Assembly: GCA_035524275.1 (NCBI GenBank)
Contig: DATKPC010000119.1
Span: 1 to 48,278 of the forward strand
DNA: 48,278 nucleotides
From: DATKPC01 sp035524275
GTDB lineage: Bacteria; Pseudomonadota; Gammaproteobacteria; Burkholderiales; Burkholderiaceae_F
Direction of reading: 5' to 3'
How positions within the stretch are numbered: position 1 is the first letter of the stretch; each line of letters opens with the position of its first letter. The position numbers and the translations under genes are program-made. Shown in pieces: positions 25,728 through 34,954 of this stretch. Below the pieces are notes generated by a model. It searched no databases. It was not told the DNA's origin and was given only the letters and a program-made list of their open reading frames with translations.

Positions 25728-27034
25728 TGAAGGCCGAGTTTCCGCCGATGCCCCCGCGGCAATCCGAAGACCGCGGCGTCCTGCGCTTCCTCACCTGCGG
25801 CAGCGTCGACGACGGCAAGAGCACGCTGATCGGGCGCCTGCTTTACGACACCAAGGCGCTCCTTTCCGACACGCTCGGCCACCTGGAGCGGCTCAAGGAG
25901 AAGCACGGGGCGGCGCATGTCGACCTTTCGCTGCTGACCGACGGGCTCGTCGCCGAACGCGAGCAGGGCATCACGATCGACGTCGCCTATCGCTATTTCG
26001 CCACCGCGCGGCGCAAGTTCATCATCGCCGACAGCCCGGGCCACGAGCAGTACACGCGCAACATGGTCACCGCGGCATCGACGGCCGACGTCGCGATCGT
26101 GCTTGTCGACGCCCGCAAGGGCGTCCTGCCGCAGACGAAGCGGCACGCGACGATCGCGCGGCTGCTCGGCATCCGGCAGCTGATCGTCGCGGTCAACAAG
26201 ATGGACCTCGTCGGCTACGACCAGGGCGCCTTCGACGCGATCGTGGACTCGTTCCATGCGTGGATGGCGCGGCACGACGGCGCCGGCGTCGACGTGCGGA
26301 TGATCCCGATGTCGGCGCTCGACGGCGCGATGGTCGTCGAGCGCGGCGACCGGATGCCCTGGTACGGTGGCCCGACGCTGATCGACATGCTGGAAGACGC
26401 GCCGGAGTCGCAACTCGACGCGGACGCGCCCCTGCGACTGCCGGTGCAGTGGGTGTGCCGGCCGAGCCAGGCCGACCACGCGGATTTCCGCGGCTATGCG
26501 GGCCGGGTCGAGGCCGGCACGATCGCCGTCGGTGACGAAGTCATCGCGCTTCCGAACGGCGCGCGTTCGCGGGTCACGCGGATCGCGCTGGGCACCCGCG
26601 AATTGCAGCGCGCGGTGGCCGGCCAGTCGGTGATGGTGTCGCTCGCCGACGAGCGCGACATCTCGCGCGGCGACATGATCGTTCGCGCCGTCGACGTGCT
26701 GCCGGACGTCCGGCAGCAGTTTTCCGCGACGATCTGCTGGTTGTCGTCGACAGCGCTGTCGGTGTCGCGGAGCTACGTGCTGCAGCACACCACAAGGAGT
26801 GTGAAGACTCGCTTCACCGCGGTGTCGGCGCATCTGGACATCCACGCGCTGGCGTGGGGCGCGGGGCAAGGCCACGTCGCGCTGAACGACATCGTGCGCG
26901 TGCAATTCAAGACGCAGCAGCCGCTGGTCGCGGATCCCTATGCCGTGCACCGCGACACCGGCAGCTTCATCATCATCGACGAAGCGACGAACGACACGGT
27001 GGCCGCCGGGATGATCGACGGCCCGGTCTCCTGA
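25727..27034 (+). CDS. cysN: Sulfate adenylyltransferase subunit 1 (GTPase)
   Basis: A 435-residue translation-factor-like GTPase whose GTP hydrolysis drives APS synthesis by CysD. GTPase motifs: G1 GSVDDGKST (25-33), G3 DSPGHEQ and G4 NKMD. After the GTPase come two beta-barrel domains (for example DFRGYAGRVEAG). The length of about 435 shows there is no fused CysC APS kinase. It is the last gene of the overlapped cys operon and converges on a rhodanese gene 28 bases away; I see no strong terminator between them. Confidence 0.96.
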   Translation: MKAEFPPMPPRQSEDRGVLRFLTCGSVDDGKSTLIGRLLYDTKALLSDTLGHLERLKEKHGAAHVDLSLLTDGLVAEREQGITIDVAYRYFATARRKFIIADSPGHEQYTRNMVTAASTADVAIVLVDARKGVLPQTKRHATIARLLGIRQLIVAVNKMDLVGYDQGAFDAIVDSFHAWMARHDGAGVDVRMIPMSALDGAMVVERGDRMPWYGGPTLIDMLEDAPESQLDADAPLRLPVQWVCRPSQADHADFRGYAGRVEAGTIAVGDEVIALPNGARSRVTRIALGTRELQRAVAGQSVMVSLADERDISRGDMIVRAVDVLPDVRQQFSATICWLSSTALSVSRSYVLQHTTRSVKTRFTAVSAHLDIHALAWGAGQGHVALNDIVRVQFKTQQPLVADPYAVHRDTGSFIIIDEATNDTVAAGMIDGPVS

Positions 27035-27062
27035 GCGACGCGTCAGGAGCTCCGCGCGGGTC

Positions 27063-27545
27063 TCAGTCCTGCTCCCACGGAAGGCCGCGCATCCGCCAGC
27101 CCTCGAGGCGTCCGCGATGCCGGTTCTCGTCGAGCTTGCCCTCGAAGCCTTCGAGAATATTGAGCGCGGACCGATAGCCGGCGGCCGTCGCAGCGGCGGC
27201 CGCCGCATGCGAGCGTGCGCCGCTGCGGCACAGCATCAGCACGACGTCGTCCGGCCGGGCGAGGCCTCGCAGCGTCTCGACGAAATGGGCCGGCCCGGCG
27301 GGATCGGAGCTGGACCATTCGATATGCACGGCCCCCGGGACGCGCCCGACGTACTTCAATTCGGCCGCGGTGCGGACGTCGACCAGGCGCGCCCCAACCT
27401 CCTGCACGAGTTCCCACGCCTCGGCGGGCGTCACGACGCCGGCGTAAGGCGTCGCGGAGGCACGGCCTCGCTCGGCAGCCACCTGAAGGATCTTCGCGGC
27501 GGCGGCGGCGGGGTACGCCGGCGGCGCCGAATCGTTGCTGTTCAT
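27063..27545 (-). CDS. Rhodanese-like domain protein
   Basis: A 160-residue protein with one rhodanese domain (about 38-155) after an Ala-rich N-terminus of about 35 residues. Cys106 in LCRSGARS is the sulfur-carrying cysteine with a six-residue active-site loop typical of thiosulfate or polysulfide sulfurtransferases. Other family segments are LVDVRTAAELKYVGRVPGAVHI and NILEGFEG. No signal peptide is visible, so it is probably cytoplasmic. Its position beside the cys operon and a TauE/SafE-type exporter suggests sulfane-sulfur handling, which is inference. Confidence 0.88.
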   Translation of the reverse strand: MNSNDSAPPAYPAAAAAKILQVAAERGRASATPYAGVVTPAEAWELVQEVGARLVDVRTAAELKYVGRVPGAVHIEWSSSDPAGPAHFVETLRGLARPDDVVLMLCRSGARSHAAAAAATAAGYRSALNILEGFEGKLDENRHRGRLEGWRMRGLPWEQD

Positions 27546-27780
27546 CGTGTCATCCGGACGTGAAATTCGGCACCTGCAATCCGTGGCGGGACCGCGACAG
27601 CCGGGAGGATAGTCCGGGTCGATGTGCGCGAGAGCGCTTCATTCCGATTGGGTCTAGCGGCATAGCCATTTCGTTGATTGCCACGGCCGCCGGTTCGTTA
27701 GGCTCTCGATGACGCAGGCCGCGTCGATGGCGCTCGAGTCTATCGGCGGGTCGCGGAAAGCCGACGTTCACAAGCACTCC

Positions 27781-28614
27781 ATGGAAATCCACTTCATCCT
27801 CGGCGGCGCACTCGTCGGGTTCATCGTCGGCGCGACCGGAGTCGGCGGCGGCTCGCTGATGACCCCGCTTCTGACGCTCGTCTTCAACGTCCCGGCCCAG
27901 GTCGCGGTCGGGACTGACCTGCTGTTCGCGGCCGTGACGAAGGCCAACGGCGCTTGGGCCCACGCGCGCCGCCGCAACGTGGATTGGGCGATCACCGGCT
28001 GGCTGGCGGCCGGCTCCGTGCCGGCGGCACTTGCCACGCTCGCGACCGTTCGCGAAGTCGGCCTGGATGCCAAGCACTTCAATACGATCGTCAGCCACAC
28101 GCTGGGGGGCGCCCTTCTCGCCACGGCGTTCGCGCTGCTGCTCAAGGAGCAGGTTGTCGCGCTGGGGCGTCGCTTCGCCCCTGCCCCGCAGGCGACGCTG
28201 GCGCTTGCCGGCGCCGGCGCACCGGGCGTCGTCGCGCTCGGGGCGGACGGGCCCGTCGCCCGGCCGCTACCGACGCTCGTCGTCGGAGCCCTCATCGGCG
28301 CGCTCGTCACGCTGACGTCGGTCGGCGCCGGCGTCATCGGCGTCGTCGCGTTGTTCTTCCTTTATCCGCAGCTCGCGTCGCGCCGCATCGTCGCGTCCGA
28401 TATCGCTCACGCCGTGCCTCTGACGCTCGTGGCCGGCCTGGGGCACGCGTCGTTGGGCACCGTGAACTGGTCGATGCTGGGGTCCCTGCTGATCGGATCG
28501 CTGCCCGCGATCCTGCTGGGCGCCTCTCTGGCGCATCGACTTCCGGAGCGCGCGCTGCGCGTGTTTCTCGCCGCGATGCTCGTCTTCCTCGGCAGCCGCC
28601 TCCTCTACAGCTGA
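27781..28614 (+). CDS. TauE/SafE-family (TSUP) membrane exporter
   Basis: A 277-residue integral membrane protein with about eight hydrophobic segments. The start MEIHFILGGALVGFIVGATG and the motif VGGGSLMTP are typical of the sulfite/sulfonate exporter family TSUP, as is the second-half repeat ALVTLTSVGAGVIGV. I chose ATG 27781 because the first membrane helix begins there; ATG 27709 and 27727 would add a hydrophilic stretch. It probably moves sulfite or an organic sulfur anion, inferred from the neighbouring cys and rhodanese genes. The 235-base upstream gap holds the 9-base sequence TAGCGGCAT (27655-27663) shared with the cysI leader. Confidence 0.87.
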   Translation: MEIHFILGGALVGFIVGATGVGGGSLMTPLLTLVFNVPAQVAVGTDLLFAAVTKANGAWAHARRRNVDWAITGWLAAGSVPAALATLATVREVGLDAKHFNTIVSHTLGGALLATAFALLLKEQVVALGRRFAPAPQATLALAGAGAPGVVALGADGPVARPLPTLVVGALIGALVTLTSVGAGVIGVVALFFLYPQLASRRIVASDIAHAVPLTLVAGLGHASLGTVNWSMLGSLLIGSLPAILLGASLAHRLPERALRVFLAAMLVFLGSRLLYS

Positions 28615-28764
28615 GGCGGGAGCGCGGTTTGCGCCGCGTTGCCCGTTCGCGCCGCACGCTTCGCGCGCGGCCGGCGAAATGGGGTGCTATTCCCCTAGCG
28701 CTTGGCGCGCTACGATTCGGCGCCGCGACATCGATTGTCGCGGCCAACGAAACGATCGCGACGC

Positions 28765-30231
28765 ATGGCCGACAAGAACCGCGAGAAGCGAAGGGAACCG
28801 CAATTGTCCAGTTCGGGTCGCGAAATGCCTGCCACCGATTTCGCTATCACGACGGTGAATTTTCCCGACCGGCTCGACGTTCGCGAAGTCAACGATCGGC
28901 AGATCGAGGACGATCACAACGTCCGTGAACCGCGTTTCGACAGCTACGTCGTCGGCCAGTGGTTGAAGCGGTTCGCCGCCGTGGCGATCCTTGCGGGCGC
29001 CGTCTATGGACTGTTCCTGCTCGTGCGGCCGCTGCTCAACGACCTGGCCGCGCCGCAATTGGCCGCGCGCCTTTCGCGGACGCTGGGCCAGCAGGTCAAG
29101 GTCCAGAGCAGCGGATTCCGCGTCTCGCCCAGCCCGCGCGTGACGATCAACGGCGTCGATGTCGGCGACCAGGTCCACCTCGATGAAGTCGCGCTGACGA
29201 TCAACTGGCCGGAAGCGATCCAGGCGCTTCGGGGTGCGCGCTGGACCGGCGGCGAGGCCGTGGTTTCGCCGTCGAAGTTCACGATGGCGCAGGCCAGCCA
29301 GTTGCTGGCGGTGCTGCCGCGGCTGAAGACGGCATTCCCGGCAAGCATCGCGACCGTTCGCTTCGAGAGCGTCCAGATTACCGACGCCCCGATGCTCCCC
29401 GGCCGGTACGAGGTGGTCTCCCGACGCACGGCATCCGGCGCGTTCGAGGTCGCGACGGTTCACGAGTTGGGAATCGACGGGACCATGGACCTGAAGCTGA
29501 CGCCCGCGGCGGATTCCGACCGGGTCGCATTTGCCCTCGATGCGACGAACTGGCGCGCCCCCTATCGCCCGAAGATCCGCTGGAGCGAGGTCAACTCGAC
29601 CGGAACGTTCGCGCCGCACCAGATCGACGCCACCTTCTCGATCAGCGCGTTCTACGGCGTGACCCAGGGCTCGGTGTCGCTCGCGCAGTCCTCCGACGGC
29701 GAGGACTGGATCCTGAGCGGCAAGGCGTCGGGGGCCAATCTCGACGTCGACGCCATCGTCGGCCAGGCCATGGGCCGCGAGGCCTCCAGTGTCGCCAAGG
29801 GCGACGCGTCGATTCCGGTAACCGGCACGGCGACGATGAACCTCGCGCTGGCGGGGCGCGGTTCGACGCCGGACATGGCCGTGCGCACGCTGGCCGCTGC
29901 GGGCCCGCTGCAGATCCGTTGGGCGACGCTCAACGGGATCAACCTCGGCTACGTCGCAACCCGCCCGGCTCCGGGAGGTGCACTGACGGGACCCGGCGGC
30001 AGCACGCGGTTCACCGATCTGGAAGCCATGGTGGTCGCCGATGCCTCGTCGCTGACGCTGAAGGATATCGACGGCCGCGCCGGTGCGATGTCGACGCGAG
30101 GCCAGATCACCGTGGCGGACGACAATTCGCTGTCGGGCAACCTGCGCGTCGACCTGGGCGCGAGCCGGGTCCAGGCGCCGCTTTTCCTGCGCGTCTCCGG
30201 GAAGGTCGAAAAGCCGCTCTACGGCGGCTGA
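28765..30231 (+). CDS. AsmA-like membrane-anchored protein
   Basis: A 488-residue protein with a hydrophilic N-terminal cytoplasmic part (1-68), one membrane helix (about 70-88) and a large periplasmic part. The segment after the helix (QLAARLSRTLGQQVKVQSSGFRVSP) and the later repeating beta-rich blocks resemble AsmA-family proteins, which bridge the envelope and are linked to lipid transport. The C-terminal GQITVADDNSLSGNLRVDL also fits the AsmA C-terminal block. The usual AsmA start has no 70-residue cytoplasmic tail, so this is an unusual variant. I chose ATG 28765; an open frame from 28702 is possible. It ends 54 bases before the first parS site. Confidence 0.6.
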   Translation: MADKNREKRREPQLSSSGREMPATDFAITTVNFPDRLDVREVNDRQIEDDHNVREPRFDSYVVGQWLKRFAAVAILAGAVYGLFLLVRPLLNDLAAPQLAARLSRTLGQQVKVQSSGFRVSPSPRVTINGVDVGDQVHLDEVALTINWPEAIQALRGARWTGGEAVVSPSKFTMAQASQLLAVLPRLKTAFPASIATVRFESVQITDAPMLPGRYEVVSRRTASGAFEVATVHELGIDGTMDLKLTPAADSDRVAFALDATNWRAPYRPKIRWSEVNSTGTFAPHQIDATFSISAFYGVTQGSVSLAQSSDGEDWILSGKASGANLDVDAIVGQAMGREASSVAKGDASIPVTGTATMNLALAGRGSTPDMAVRTLAAAGPLQIRWATLNGINLGYVATRPAPGGALTGPGGSTRFTDLEAMVVADASSLTLKDIDGRAGAMSTRGQITVADDNSLSGNLRVDLGASRVQAPLFLRVSGKVEKPLYGG

Positions 30232-30285
30232 GGCGGCGGCACCCCATCGGCGGGCCGAACGACCGGAGGTCCTCGCCCTACCTTA

Positions 30286-30301
30286 GGTTCCACGTGAAAC
30301 G
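30286..30301. promoter_or_regulatory. parS-like site 1
   Basis: GGTTCCACGTGAAACG matches the chromosomal parS consensus TGTTNCACGTGAAACA at all but the first and last bases. It is exactly 60 bases from the perfect copy at 30346. parA and parB are encoded 3 kb downstream, so ParB binding is likely, perhaps weaker than at the second site. Confidence 0.8.
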
Positions 30302-30345
30302 TCGGAGCACCCGGCTCCGTTGTCGCGGGCCGACCCGCAGCGCCA

Positions 30346-30361
30346 TGTTCCACGTGAAACA
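30346..30361. promoter_or_regulatory. parS centromere-like site 2
   Basis: TGTTCCACGTGAAACA is a full match to the known parS consensus TGTTNCACGTGAAACA, bound by ParB to start chromosome segregation. It lies 91 bases before mnmG in a 220-base gap and just upstream of the mnmG-rsmG-parA-parB genes. ParB bound and spread from here could also affect transcription of mnmG. Confidence 0.95.
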
Positions 30362-30451
30362 GCCCGCCGCATTCGACGTCGGGCGGGCCGCTGCCTATCA
30401 TGACGACTTGACGTTCTCCGCGCGACGGCCCGTGCCGCCAAACCCGCCCCG

Positions 30452-32416
30452 ATGCAGTTCCCGAAACTATTTGACGTCATCGTCATCGGCGGCGGCCACG
30501 CCGGCACCGAAGCGGCGCTGGCTGCCGCCCGCCTCGGCGCGCAGACGCTGCTGCTGACCCACAGCATCGAAACCCTGGGCCAGATGTCGTGCAACCCGTC
30601 GGTCGGCGGGATCGGCAAGGGTCACCTCGTCAAGGAAATCGACGCGCTGGGCGGCGCGATGGCCGAAGCGGCCGACGAGGCCGGTATTCAGTTTCGCGTC
30701 CTGAATCGCTCGAAAGGCCCGGCCGTCCGCGCCACGCGAACGCAGGCCGATCGCATCCTCTATCGCCAGGCGATCCGCCGCCGCCTGGAGAATCAACCGA
30801 ACCTCAGCATCTTCCAGCAGGCGGTCGACGATCTGATCCTCGACGGCGACCGCGTGGCCGGCGCGGTGACGCAGGCCGGAATCGCCTTCCGCGGGCGCGC
30901 CGTCGTCCTGACCGCGGGGACGTTCCTGAACGGATTGATCCACGTCGGCTTGAACCATCATGCTGCCGGACGTGCCGGCGACCCCGCATCGATTTCGCTC
31001 GCGCAGCGGCTTATCGAACTGAAATTGCCCCAAGGCCGCCTGAAAACCGGTACGCCGCCGCGTATCGACGGACGCACGATCGACCGCACGCAACTGGAGG
31101 AACAGCCGGGCGACGCCGAGTCGGTGCCCCCGTTCTCGTTTCTCGGCGACCCGGCGGACCGTCCGCAGCAGGTCTCCTGCTGGATCACCCATACGAATCC
31201 GACGACGCATGAACTGATCCTTGCGAACCTGGATCGGTCCCCGATGTATACGGGGGTCATCGAAGGCGTTGGCCCACGCTATTGCCCGTCGATCGAAGAC
31301 AAGGTCCATCGATTCGCCGACAAGGCGTCGCACCAGATCTTCCTAGAGCCGGAAGGCCTGACGACTCACGAGGTCTACCCGAACGGGATCTCGACGAGCC
31401 TCCCCTTCGACGTCCAGCTGCAGATCGTCCATTCCATGCGCGGGCTCGAAAACGCCCATGTCCTGCGTCCCGGCTATGCGATCGAGTACGACTACTTCGA
31501 TCCGCGCGCGTTGCACGCCTCGCTGGAAACGCGTGCGATCCAGAACCTGTACTTCGCCGGCCAGATCAATGGAACAACCGGCTACGAGGAAGCCGCGGCG
31601 CAGGGATTGCTCGCCGGACTGAATGCCGCGCGCCGGGCGCTCGGTCGCGAACCCTGGAGCCCGCGGCGCGACGAGGCCTATCTCGGCGTCCTTGTCGACG
31701 ACCTCGTCACGCGCGGCGTCTCCGAGCCCTACCGAATGTTCACGAGCCGGGCGGAATTCCGCCTCAGCCTGCGGGAAGACAACGCCGACATGCGGTTGAC
31801 CGAAGTGGGACGCCATCTCGGTTGCGTCGACGACGCGCGCTGGTCGGCGTTCAACCGCAAACGCGACGCCGTCGCGCGCGAGATCGAGCGCCTGCGAACG
31901 ACCTGGGTCAATCCGCGGCTCATCGACGCGGCGGAAGCGGAGCGCGTCCTCGGCCAGGCGATCGAGCGCGAATACACGCTTTTCGACCTGCTACGCCGCC
32001 CCGCCGTCTCGCACGCCGCGTTGCGCGGGCTGCGCAAGGCCGATGGCACCGCCCTCGACGCCGATCGGCCGGCACCGCCCTTGGCGGCCGCGGATGCGGA
32101 ACAGGTTGAAATCGCGGCCAAGTACGCCGGTTACATCGAACGCCAGCGCGTCGAAGTCGCACGCCAAGCCTCGCATGAATCGACGCGGATACCGGATGCG
32201 CTGGACTATGACGCGGTCCGCGGTCTGTCGTTCGAAGCGCGGTCCAGGCTGAAGCAGCATCGCCCGGAGACGCTAGGGCAAGCCGGCAGGATCTCCGGCA
32301 TCACGCCCGCTGCGATTTCCCTGCTTCTCGTCCACCTGAAGCGCATCAACGGCGAGAAGCATCCCGCCCCTCGAACCGGCGACGACGACCCGCCGACGCC
32401 GCGGCTGGCGGCGTGA
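30452..32416 (+). CDS. mnmG: tRNA uridine-5-carboxymethylaminomethyl modification enzyme MnmG (GidA)
   Basis: A 654-residue FAD protein which, with MnmE, installs the 5-carboxymethylaminomethyl group on the wobble uridine of several tRNAs. Signatures are the dinucleotide-binding VIGGGHAGTEAALAAARLG near the N-terminus, CNPSVGGIGKGHLVKE, LKTGTPPRIDG and GQINGTTGYEEAAAQGL, all strongly conserved in MnmG. Length is slightly above the E. coli protein (629). ATG 30452 lies downstream of two parS sites. The stop overlaps the rsmG GTG as GTGA, so these two genes are coupled. Confidence 0.97.
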   Translation: MQFPKLFDVIVIGGGHAGTEAALAAARLGAQTLLLTHSIETLGQMSCNPSVGGIGKGHLVKEIDALGGAMAEAADEAGIQFRVLNRSKGPAVRATRTQADRILYRQAIRRRLENQPNLSIFQQAVDDLILDGDRVAGAVTQAGIAFRGRAVVLTAGTFLNGLIHVGLNHHAAGRAGDPASISLAQRLIELKLPQGRLKTGTPPRIDGRTIDRTQLEEQPGDAESVPPFSFLGDPADRPQQVSCWITHTNPTTHELILANLDRSPMYTGVIEGVGPRYCPSIEDKVHRFADKASHQIFLEPEGLTTHEVYPNGISTSLPFDVQLQIVHSMRGLENAHVLRPGYAIEYDYFDPRALHASLETRAIQNLYFAGQINGTTGYEEAAAQGLLAGLNAARRALGREPWSPRRDEAYLGVLVDDLVTRGVSEPYRMFTSRAEFRLSLREDNADMRLTEVGRHLGCVDDARWSAFNRKRDAVAREIERLRTTWVNPRLIDAAEAERVLGQAIEREYTLFDLLRRPAVSHAALRGLRKADGTALDADRPAPPLAAADAEQVEIAAKYAGYIERQRVEVARQASHESTRIPDALDYDAVRGLSFEARSRLKQHRPETLGQAGRISGITPAAISLLLVHLKRINGEKHPAPRTGDDDPPTPRLAA

Positions 32417-33063
32417 TCGATCCTCAGCGGATCCGCACCGCGGCGGCGGCGCTGGACCTCGACGTTTCGGAGGCGCAGGCCCAGCAGCTTTCGGATTTCG
32501 CCGCGCTGCTGCTGCGATGGAACGCCGTCTACAACCTGACGGCGATTCGCGACGAAGACCCGGTGCTCAGCCACCACCTGCTGGACTGCCTGGCCGTCGT
32601 CCCGCAGATCGATCGCATCAGCGAAGGCCGGGCGATCCGGATCCTCGATGTCGGAAGCGGTGGCGGGCTGCCCGCGGTTCCGCTGGCGATCGCGTTGCCG
32701 CACGTTCGCGTCGTCTCGCTCGACGCCGTCCAGAAGAAATGCGCGTTCGTGCAGCAGGCGAAGGGGCAACTCCGGCTCGAAAATCTCGATGTCGTCCATG
32801 CCCGCGCCGAAGCCTGGCGAAGCCCGGAGCGGTTCGACGTCGTCGTGTCGCGCGCGTTTGCGACCCTCGCGGATTTCATCCGCGTCTCGCGGCACCTGCT
32901 GGCATCGCACGGCATCTGGGCCGCGATGAAAGGCACGTTGCCCGAGGCCGAGTTGCGCGAACTGCCGCACGACGTCCGGGTCGTCGGCACGGTTAAACTT
33001 CGCGTCCCGCTGCTCGACGAGCAGCGCCACCTGATCCTGCTCGCCCCCGCGGCAGCCGACTGA
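32413..33063 (+). CDS. rsmG: 16S rRNA (guanine527-N7)-methyltransferase RsmG (GidB)
   Basis: A 216-residue SAM-dependent methyltransferase that modifies G527 of 16S rRNA; its loss gives low-level streptomycin resistance in several bacteria. Features are RWNAVYNLTAIRD, motif I ILDVGSGGGLPAVPLAI, and the FDVVVSRAFATLADF segment. It starts with GTG 32413, which overlaps the mnmG stop. parA follows after 9 bases. The mnmG-rsmG-parA-parB order is typical of many bacteria. Confidence 0.97.
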   Translation: MIDPQRIRTAAAALDLDVSEAQAQQLSDFAALLLRWNAVYNLTAIRDEDPVLSHHLLDCLAVVPQIDRISEGRAIRILDVGSGGGLPAVPLAIALPHVRVVSLDAVQKKCAFVQQAKGQLRLENLDVVHARAEAWRSPERFDVVVSRAFATLADFIRVSRHLLASHGIWAAMKGTLPEAELRELPHDVRVVGTVKLRVPLLDEQRHLILLAPAAAD

Positions 33064-33072
33064 TCGCACCCC

Positions 33073-33855
33073 GTGGCCCGAATCTTTTGCATCGCGAACC
33101 AGAAAGGCGGCGTCGGCAAGACGACCACCGCCGTCAATCTTTCGGCGGGCCTCGCGGCGCAGGGCCAGCGCGTGCTGCTGGTCGACCTGGATCCGCAGGG
33201 CAATGCGACGATGGGCAGCGGTATCGACAAGCGGGGCCTGACGACGAGCGTCTACCACGTGCTGCTGGGGCTCGCCCCGGTCGCCGCCGCGACGCTGCGT
33301 TCCGACAGCGGCGGTTATGCGGTCGTCCCGACGAACCGCGAGCTGGCCGGCGCCGAGGTGGAACTCGTCGGGCTCGAGCACCGGGAAACGCGCCTGAAGG
33401 AGGCGCTGGGCGCGGTCGATGCGGAATACGACTTCGTGCTGATCGACTGCCCACCGTCGCTCTCGCTGCTGACGCTGAATGGCCTGTGCGCGGCGCACGG
33501 CGTGATCATCCCGATGCAGTGCGAATATTTCGCGCTCGAGGGACTGACGGACCTCGTCAACACGATCAAGCGCGTGCACGCGAACCTCAATCGCGACCTC
33601 AAGATCATCGGGCTGCTGCGAGTGATGTTCGATCCGCGCATGACGCTGCAGCAGCAGGTGTCGGAGCAGCTCGAATCGCACTTCGGCGACAAGGTGTTCC
33701 GCACGATCATCCCGCGCAACGTCCGTCTCGCCGAAGCGCCGAGCCACGGCGTTCCCGGCGTCGTCTTCGATCGCAGCGCGCGCGGCGCGCAGCAGTACAT
33801 CGCGTTCGGCACCGAGATGATCGAGCGCGTGCGCACGCTGGCCGAGGCCTCATGA
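33073..33855 (+). CDS. parA: Chromosome-partitioning ATPase ParA (Soj)
   Basis: A 260-residue MinD/ParA-type ATPase that binds the nucleoid and moves ParB-parS complexes. The deviant Walker A is KGGVGKTT (11-18), followed by LLVDLDPQGNATMG and the Walker B-type FVLIDCPPSLSLLT. There is no N-terminal helix-turn-helix, which makes it a small chromosomal ParA. GTG 33073 is used as start and no clear ribosome site precedes it, which may mean it is translated by read-on from rsmG. parB begins 28 bases after its stop. Confidence 0.96.
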   Translation: MARIFCIANQKGGVGKTTTAVNLSAGLAAQGQRVLLVDLDPQGNATMGSGIDKRGLTTSVYHVLLGLAPVAAATLRSDSGGYAVVPTNRELAGAEVELVGLEHRETRLKEALGAVDAEYDFVLIDCPPSLSLLTLNGLCAAHGVIIPMQCEYFALEGLTDLVNTIKRVHANLNRDLKIIGLLRVMFDPRMTLQQQVSEQLESHFGDKVFRTIIPRNVRLAEAPSHGVPGVVFDRSARGAQQYIAFGTEMIERVRTLAEAS

Positions 33856-33883
33856 TGTCGCCTCCGCGGAACAGGGGCGCGCG

Positions 33884-34753
33884 ATGAACCGTCGCCCGAA
33901 AGGTCTCGGTCGCGGGCTCGACGCGCTGCTCGGAGAAAGTTCCGAAGCCCTCGCCGCGCCCTCGACGCCGCGCACGTTGCCGCTCACCCGCCTGCGCCCC
34001 GGCAAGTACCAGCCGCGGACCAACATGGACCCGACCGCCCTCGCGGAACTGGCCGATTCCATCCGCAGCCAGGGCATCATCCAGCCGATTCTCGTCCGCC
34101 CGATCGAACCGAATCTCTACGAGATCATCGCCGGCGAGCGGCGCTTCCGGGCTGCCGCGATCGCCGGGCTGTCCGAGGTGCCGGTCCAGGTTCGCGAATG
34201 TCCCGACGAGGCCGCGCTCGCCCTGGCGCTGATCGAGAACATTCAGCGCGAGGACCTGAACCCCCTCGAGGAGGCGCAGGGCGTCCAACGCCTGATCCGC
34301 GAGTTCTCGTTCAGCCATGAGCAGGCGGCGGCCGCGATCGGACGCTCGCGCAGCGCGACGTCCAACCTGCTGCGCCTGTTGAACCTGGCGCAGCCGGTCC
34401 AGGAGATGCTGCTCGATCGACGCGTCGACATGGGACATGCGCGTGCGCTGCTGGCCGTCGACGGTGCGACGCAGGTGCTGCTCGCGGAGCAGATCGCCGC
34501 GAAAGCGCTTTCGGTGCGCGCCGCCGAAGACCTGGTGCGCCGCGCGCTGGCTCCGCAAAAAGAGCGCGTCGCGCCGACGCCGAACCGCGACCTGCTGCGC
34601 CTGGAGGAGGAACTCTCCGACGTGCTGGCGACACCGGTTGCCGTCCGCGCCCAAGCGAGCGGCAAGGGACACGTCGTGATCGATTTCGCCAGCCTGGAGC
34701 AGTTGCAGGGGATCATCGAGCGTCTCCGCGGCCGCGGCGCGGCCCTGAATTAG
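33884..34753 (+). CDS. parB: Chromosome-partitioning protein ParB (Spo0J)
   Basis: A 289-residue CTP-dependent DNA-sliding clamp that loads at parS. The N-terminus RPKGLGRGLDALLG is typical. The CTPase/ParB motif GERRFRAAAIAGL is in the first half, followed by a helix-turn-helix (FSFSHEQAAAAIGRSRSATSN) and a C-terminal dimerisation domain ending EQLQGIIERL. ATG 33884 follows AGGGG. Its expected target, parS, is present in two copies upstream of mnmG. Confidence 0.96.
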   Translation: MNRRPKGLGRGLDALLGESSEALAAPSTPRTLPLTRLRPGKYQPRTNMDPTALAELADSIRSQGIIQPILVRPIEPNLYEIIAGERRFRAAAIAGLSEVPVQVRECPDEAALALALIENIQREDLNPLEEAQGVQRLIREFSFSHEQAAAAIGRSRSATSNLLRLLNLAQPVQEMLLDRRVDMGHARALLAVDGATQVLLAEQIAAKALSVRAAEDLVRRALAPQKERVAPTPNRDLLRLEEELSDVLATPVAVRAQASGKGHVVIDFASLEQLQGIIERLRGRGAALN

Positions 34754-34954
34754 GCCCACGACACGACAGCAAGTCCTCACAAGCGCCAGCTCGCCGGCGG
34801 CAATCCGCCAAACTCCGGCCGATTGCCGGCCATTCTCACGTGGTTGCGTTACGGAAATCCAAGGCAAAGTCGGTTCCGCCTCTTCCCACTTCCTATCCGA
34901 CTTCGCGATGGGCCGCAGCAAAGACCGCCGCGGCCGCCGAACCGACCTGACGCC

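Noticed and set aside
34835..34846. Possible third parS (TCTCACGTGGTT) after parB
   Set aside because: Only the central CACGTG and one flank base fit; far below the two sites before mnmG.
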